Of a DNA stretch of 5,637 bases, positions 5,123-5,637 are shown piece after piece. The position numbers and the translations under genes are program-made. Source of the DNA: Nitrosospira sp. (lineage in GTDB: Bacteria; Pseudomonadota; Gammaproteobacteria; Burkholderiales; Nitrosomonadaceae); assembly GCA_030453055.1 (NCBI GenBank), contig JAKDLC010000157.1, forward strand, positions 1 through 5,637, in the 5' to 3' direction. The notes beneath the pieces are model-generated. The model saw only the letters and a list, made by a program, of their open reading frames with translations, did no database searches and had not been told where the DNA came from. Position 1 is the stretch's first letter, and every line of letters starts with the position of its first letter.

Positions 5123-5637
5123 AAAACAGCTCGAACTGTCTACTTGGGTTTTTCGCTTTATTATTTTCCGCATCTGAGGGAGCGGAAGTCGGCCTGCCGC
5201 CTGGCGCCGCCATTGCAGTCATTGCAGGGGAACGAAAACGCGAGGTATCGAGACCCTTGAACCGGCCTGAGCGCACATCGATGCCGAGACGCGCGGCTGC
5301 TTTTTCAAAGCGCTGGCGGATCATGTCGGCCCATACGCCTTCTCCGTGCATGCGTTTGCCGAAGGTGGCGTCGTAGTCCTTGCCGCCGCGCATATCTTTC
5401 ACCCGGTTCATGACGCGCTGCGCCCGATCGGGAAAGTGCGTTTCCAGCCATTGCCGGAATAGCGGACTGACTTCCCAGGGCAGGCGCAGCACGACGTAAC
5501 TCGCATTGATGGCCCCGGCTTCCACTGCTGCCGCCATGACCCGCTCCAGATCGGGCTCGGTAATGAAAGGAATCACCGGCGCTATACTGACGCCGACCGG
5601 AATGCCGGCGTCGGTCAAGGTGCGAATCGTGCGCAAG
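5121..5637 (-). CDS. PA0069-family radical SAM protein, C-terminal part (5' end outside window)
   Basis: About 171 C-terminal residues are visible. They match the PA0069 family, radical SAM proteins related to spore photoproduct lyase; the substrate is not established. The signature stretches are APVIPF near the left end of the fragment, YVVLRLPWEV, PLFRQWLETHFPDRA, MRGGKDYD and FGKRMHGEG, then LDTSRFR near the end of the folded part. The radical SAM cysteine motif CxxxCxxC would lie in the missing N-terminal part. The final 35 or so residues are rich in Ala, Pro, Gly and Ser, probably a flexible linker, and end in RQFELF. This last hexapeptide fits the bacterial sliding-clamp-binding consensus QL(S/D)LF. 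A 9-bp near-duplication (5211-5219, 5220-5228) encodes AMTAMA in the linker. The gene converges on dnaQ, with the repeat cluster between the two. Confidence 0.88.
   Translation of the reverse strand, partial: LRTIRTLTDAGIPVGVSIAPVIPFITEPDLERVMAAAVEAGAINASYVVLRLPWEVSPLFRQWLETHFPDRAQRVMNRVKDMRGGKDYDATFGKRMHGEGVWADMIRQRFEKAAARLGIDVRSGRFKGLDTSRFRSPAMTAMAAPGGRPTSAPSDAENNKAKNPSRQFELF

Overview
The window looks like chromosomal DNA from a betaproteobacterium. An ammonia oxidiser of the Nitrosomonadaceae (Nitrosospira/Nitrosomonas type) is my best guess. This is inferred from protein character, gene order and repeat style; no marker gene here settles it. The core is the conserved neighbourhood YafS-type methyltransferase, rnhA, dnaQ, known from E. 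coli as gloB-yafS-rnhA-dnaQ.

Layout: 1-130 is a short leader without a supported gene, carrying a perfect 10-bp tandem duplication just before the first start codon. 131-919 encodes the YafS-like protein and 934-1401 encodes RNase HI. Between rnhA and dnaQ, usually close neighbours, lies about 2.67 kb of accessory DNA. It starts with a 41-bp scrap of a HigB-type toxin gene fused to half of a palindromic intergenic repeat (1406-1460). Next come a 77-residue PEGA-like protein (1512-1745) and a patatin-like outer-membrane lipoprotein (1742-3193), coupled by an ATGA overlap. A complete HigB/HigA toxin-antitoxin pair follows (3270-3949), with its own extended -10 promoter. dnaQ (4074-4787) follows. 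The 333 bp between dnaQ and the convergent gene hold no credible gene. They contain a 112-bp element with 26-bp terminal inverted repeats, a second palindromic repeat and a 20-bp direct repeat. The minus-strand gene at the right edge (5121-5637, 5' end missing) is the C-terminal part of a PA0069-family radical SAM protein ending in QFELF, a match to the sliding-clamp-binding motif.

Functionally, the backbone is DNA replication and repair: RNase HI removes RNA in hybrids, the epsilon subunit proofreads, and the radical SAM protein is probably a lesion-repair relative. The insert adds an envelope lipase module and a type II toxin-antitoxin system. The most notable point is that the toxin scrap and the intact toxin gene form direct repeats (39/41 identical) around the lipase module, so it could be lost by recombination. 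I see no CRISPR array, tRNA, rRNA or transposase gene. I did not identify a wholly new system; the least described parts are the PEGA-like/patatin pair and the clamp motif on the radical SAM protein.
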